A stretch of DNA of 64,000 bases, from positions 682,001-746,000 of the forward strand of contig CAVXCS010000007.1 of NCBI GenBank assembly GCA_963760375.1, in the 5' to 3' direction. The number at the start of each line of letters is the position of its first letter. The stretch's first letter is position 1. The notes beneath the pieces were generated by a model. That model was not told where the DNA came from. It saw only the letters and a list, made by a program, of their open reading frames with translations, and ran no database searches. The stretch comes from Pelagihabitans sp963760375. GTDB lineage: Bacteria > Bacteroidota > Bacteroidia > Flavobacteriales > Flavobacteriaceae. The translations under genes and the position numbers were made by a program. Below, one piece after another: positions 63,228 to 64,000 of this stretch.

Positions 63228-64000
63228 CTATTTTTCACCATATATGACCAGTGCACTAGAGTCAATCGTAACATTGCCCTCAGGATATTTGTTGTGCACG
63301 ATTTCCAATACTTCATTTTTTATTTTTTGTTGCATCGCTCCATCTGCCTTGCTCAGGGCTGCAACGAACGGTGCAGCTATGTCGGTCATCATAGACCAAT
63401 ACACCTCCGCCGTGCCACAATGCAATTTACTTCCAATTTCTTTTTCGGAAGTCTTCTTAAAACCTGCTTTTTGCAATACCTCCTGCAATAGTCCGCTCTT
63501 GGCACAGCGGAACATACCTGGGGCCTCCGTGGAAGTTGCGGGCAATTGCATATTTCTGTTGATTGTTCCTCCTATTGCGGTCACCCAAAAATTTTTTTCC
63601 GGGACATTCCATACAGCGGTCGAGATTCTTCCGCCTGGTTTAAGTACACGAAACATTTCTTCGGCGGCCATTTGCATGTCCGGGAAAAACATAAAGCCAA
63701 AACGACAACTGATTGCGTCAAATGTATTGTCTGGAAATGGAAGTTCGCAAACATCGCAAACTTTGAATTCGACATTGGCTAAGCCTTTTTTGGAGGCATG
63801 TTCCCTTGCTATTTTCAGCATTTCTTCAGAAAGGTCGGCAAGCATCACTTTTCCACCTTGCAGTTTTGAGGCAATCGTCAATCCCGGCTCTCCCGTTCCA
63901 GAAGCCACATCCAATACCGTGGCACCCTCTTTTAGTTTAAGTTGCCGTATGATCTCATTTCCCATCGGCTTAATGAAATCCATTGTGAGGTCATCCCATT
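63228..64000 (-). CDS. SAM-dependent class I methyltransferase, cut by window edge
   Basis: Rossmann-fold methyltransferase, 5' end missing: the frame stays open upstream of the ATG at 63983 (WDDLTMDFIKP) to the window edge, so the true start is outside. Motif I ATVLDVASGTGEPGLTIASK, then VMLADLSEEMLKIAREHASK, DAISCRFGFMFFPDMQMAAE and VLKPGGRISTAVWN. UbiE-like group, substrate not inferred. Confidence 0.88.
   Translation of the reverse strand, partial: WDDLTMDFIKPMGNEIIRQLKLKEGATVLDVASGTGEPGLTIASKLQGGKVMLADLSEEMLKIAREHASKKGLANVEFKVCDVCELPFPDNTFDAISCRFGFMFFPDMQMAAEEMFRVLKPGGRISTAVWNVPEKNFWVTAIGGTINRNMQLPATSTEAPGMFRCAKSGLLQEVLQKAGFKKTSEKEIGSKLHCGTAEVYWSMMTDIAAPFVAALSKADGAMQQKIKNEVLEIVHNKYPEGNVTIDSSALVIYGEK

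Noticed and set aside
1..64000. CRISPR array, phage or transposon
   Set aside because: No regularly spaced repeats, transposase, integrase or phage structural genes seen.

Overview
The window looks like chromosomal DNA of a marine-type flavobacterium (phylum Bacteroidota, family Flavobacteriaceae; a Maribacter, Zobellia or Muricauda-like genus is my inference). The clues are Bacteroidota-style -7 promoter boxes (TAnnTTTG) in several intergenic regions, little visible Shine-Dalgarno sequence, many secreted proteins with short signal peptides ending in AQ, many lipoproteins, a HemC-HemD fusion and a RimB-RimK fusion. I saw no phage, insertion sequence, CRISPR array or rRNA. Most of it is ordinary accessory and housekeeping DNA.

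Layout. 1-6.3 kb: two tandem, leftward, secreted beta-propeller proteins of the VPS10/sortilin or BNR-repeat type; the first runs off the left edge and is frameshifted. 6.6-7.4 kb: a lipoprotein with three PepSY-like repeats. 7.7-12 kb: gamma-glutamyltransferase, a MATE exporter and ferrochelatase. 12.2-17.8 kb: an MscS channel, a very large TraB/GumN-type protein and a DUF1460 amidase-like protein. 17.8-24.3 kb: a ThuA-like lipoprotein, an AraC regulator divergent from the heme operon hemA-hemCD-hemE, then a GNAT acetyltransferase. 24.5-27.2 kb: an M16 peptidase gene broken by two single-base insertions. 27.4-33.2 kb: a lipoprotein RidA, a PfkB kinase, tRNA-Arg(CCT), an M14 carboxypeptidase, a small SDR-type protein and a secreted unknown. 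33.6-38.5 kb: a polyamine operon (arginine decarboxylase, agmatinase, a deoxyhypusine-synthase-like enzyme) continuing into an acidic small protein and an RMD1/DUF155 membrane protein, then a VOC protein. 38.6-48.3 kb: RimB-RimK fusion, SDR-type threonine dehydrogenase, several small unknowns, a membrane-bound M28 peptidase, a CBS protein and a pentapeptide-repeat protein. 48.3-58 kb: five leftward, closely spaced, signal-peptide-bearing genes (class C beta-lactamase-like hydrolase, CocE/S15 hydrolase, M20 carbamoylase-type amidohydrolase, M28 peptidase, third VPS10-like protein), probably one operon for extracytoplasmic peptide and amide breakdown. 58-64 kb: a Na/Ca exchanger, a Tat-exported amidohydrolase paired with a DUF2200 protein, an internally deleted GNAT gene, SRPBCC, OsmC, and a methyltransferase cut by the right edge.

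How the genes fit together. Two themes stand out: tetrapyrrole synthesis (hemA, hemCD, hemE, hemH, with a candidate local AraC regulator and palindromic operators) and scavenging of peptides outside the cytoplasm (M14, M16, two M28, M20, S15, GGT, serine hydrolase, three VPS10-like proteins). The most unusual candidates are the polyamine operon, whose deoxyhypusine-synthase-like enzyme keeps the active-site lysine but lacks the usual histidine pair and is followed within 2 bases by a small acidic protein of unknown role; the 1170-residue GumN protein beside a peptidoglycan amidase-like protein; and the paired palindromes in the AraC/hemA gap. I did not find anything I could call a proven new system.
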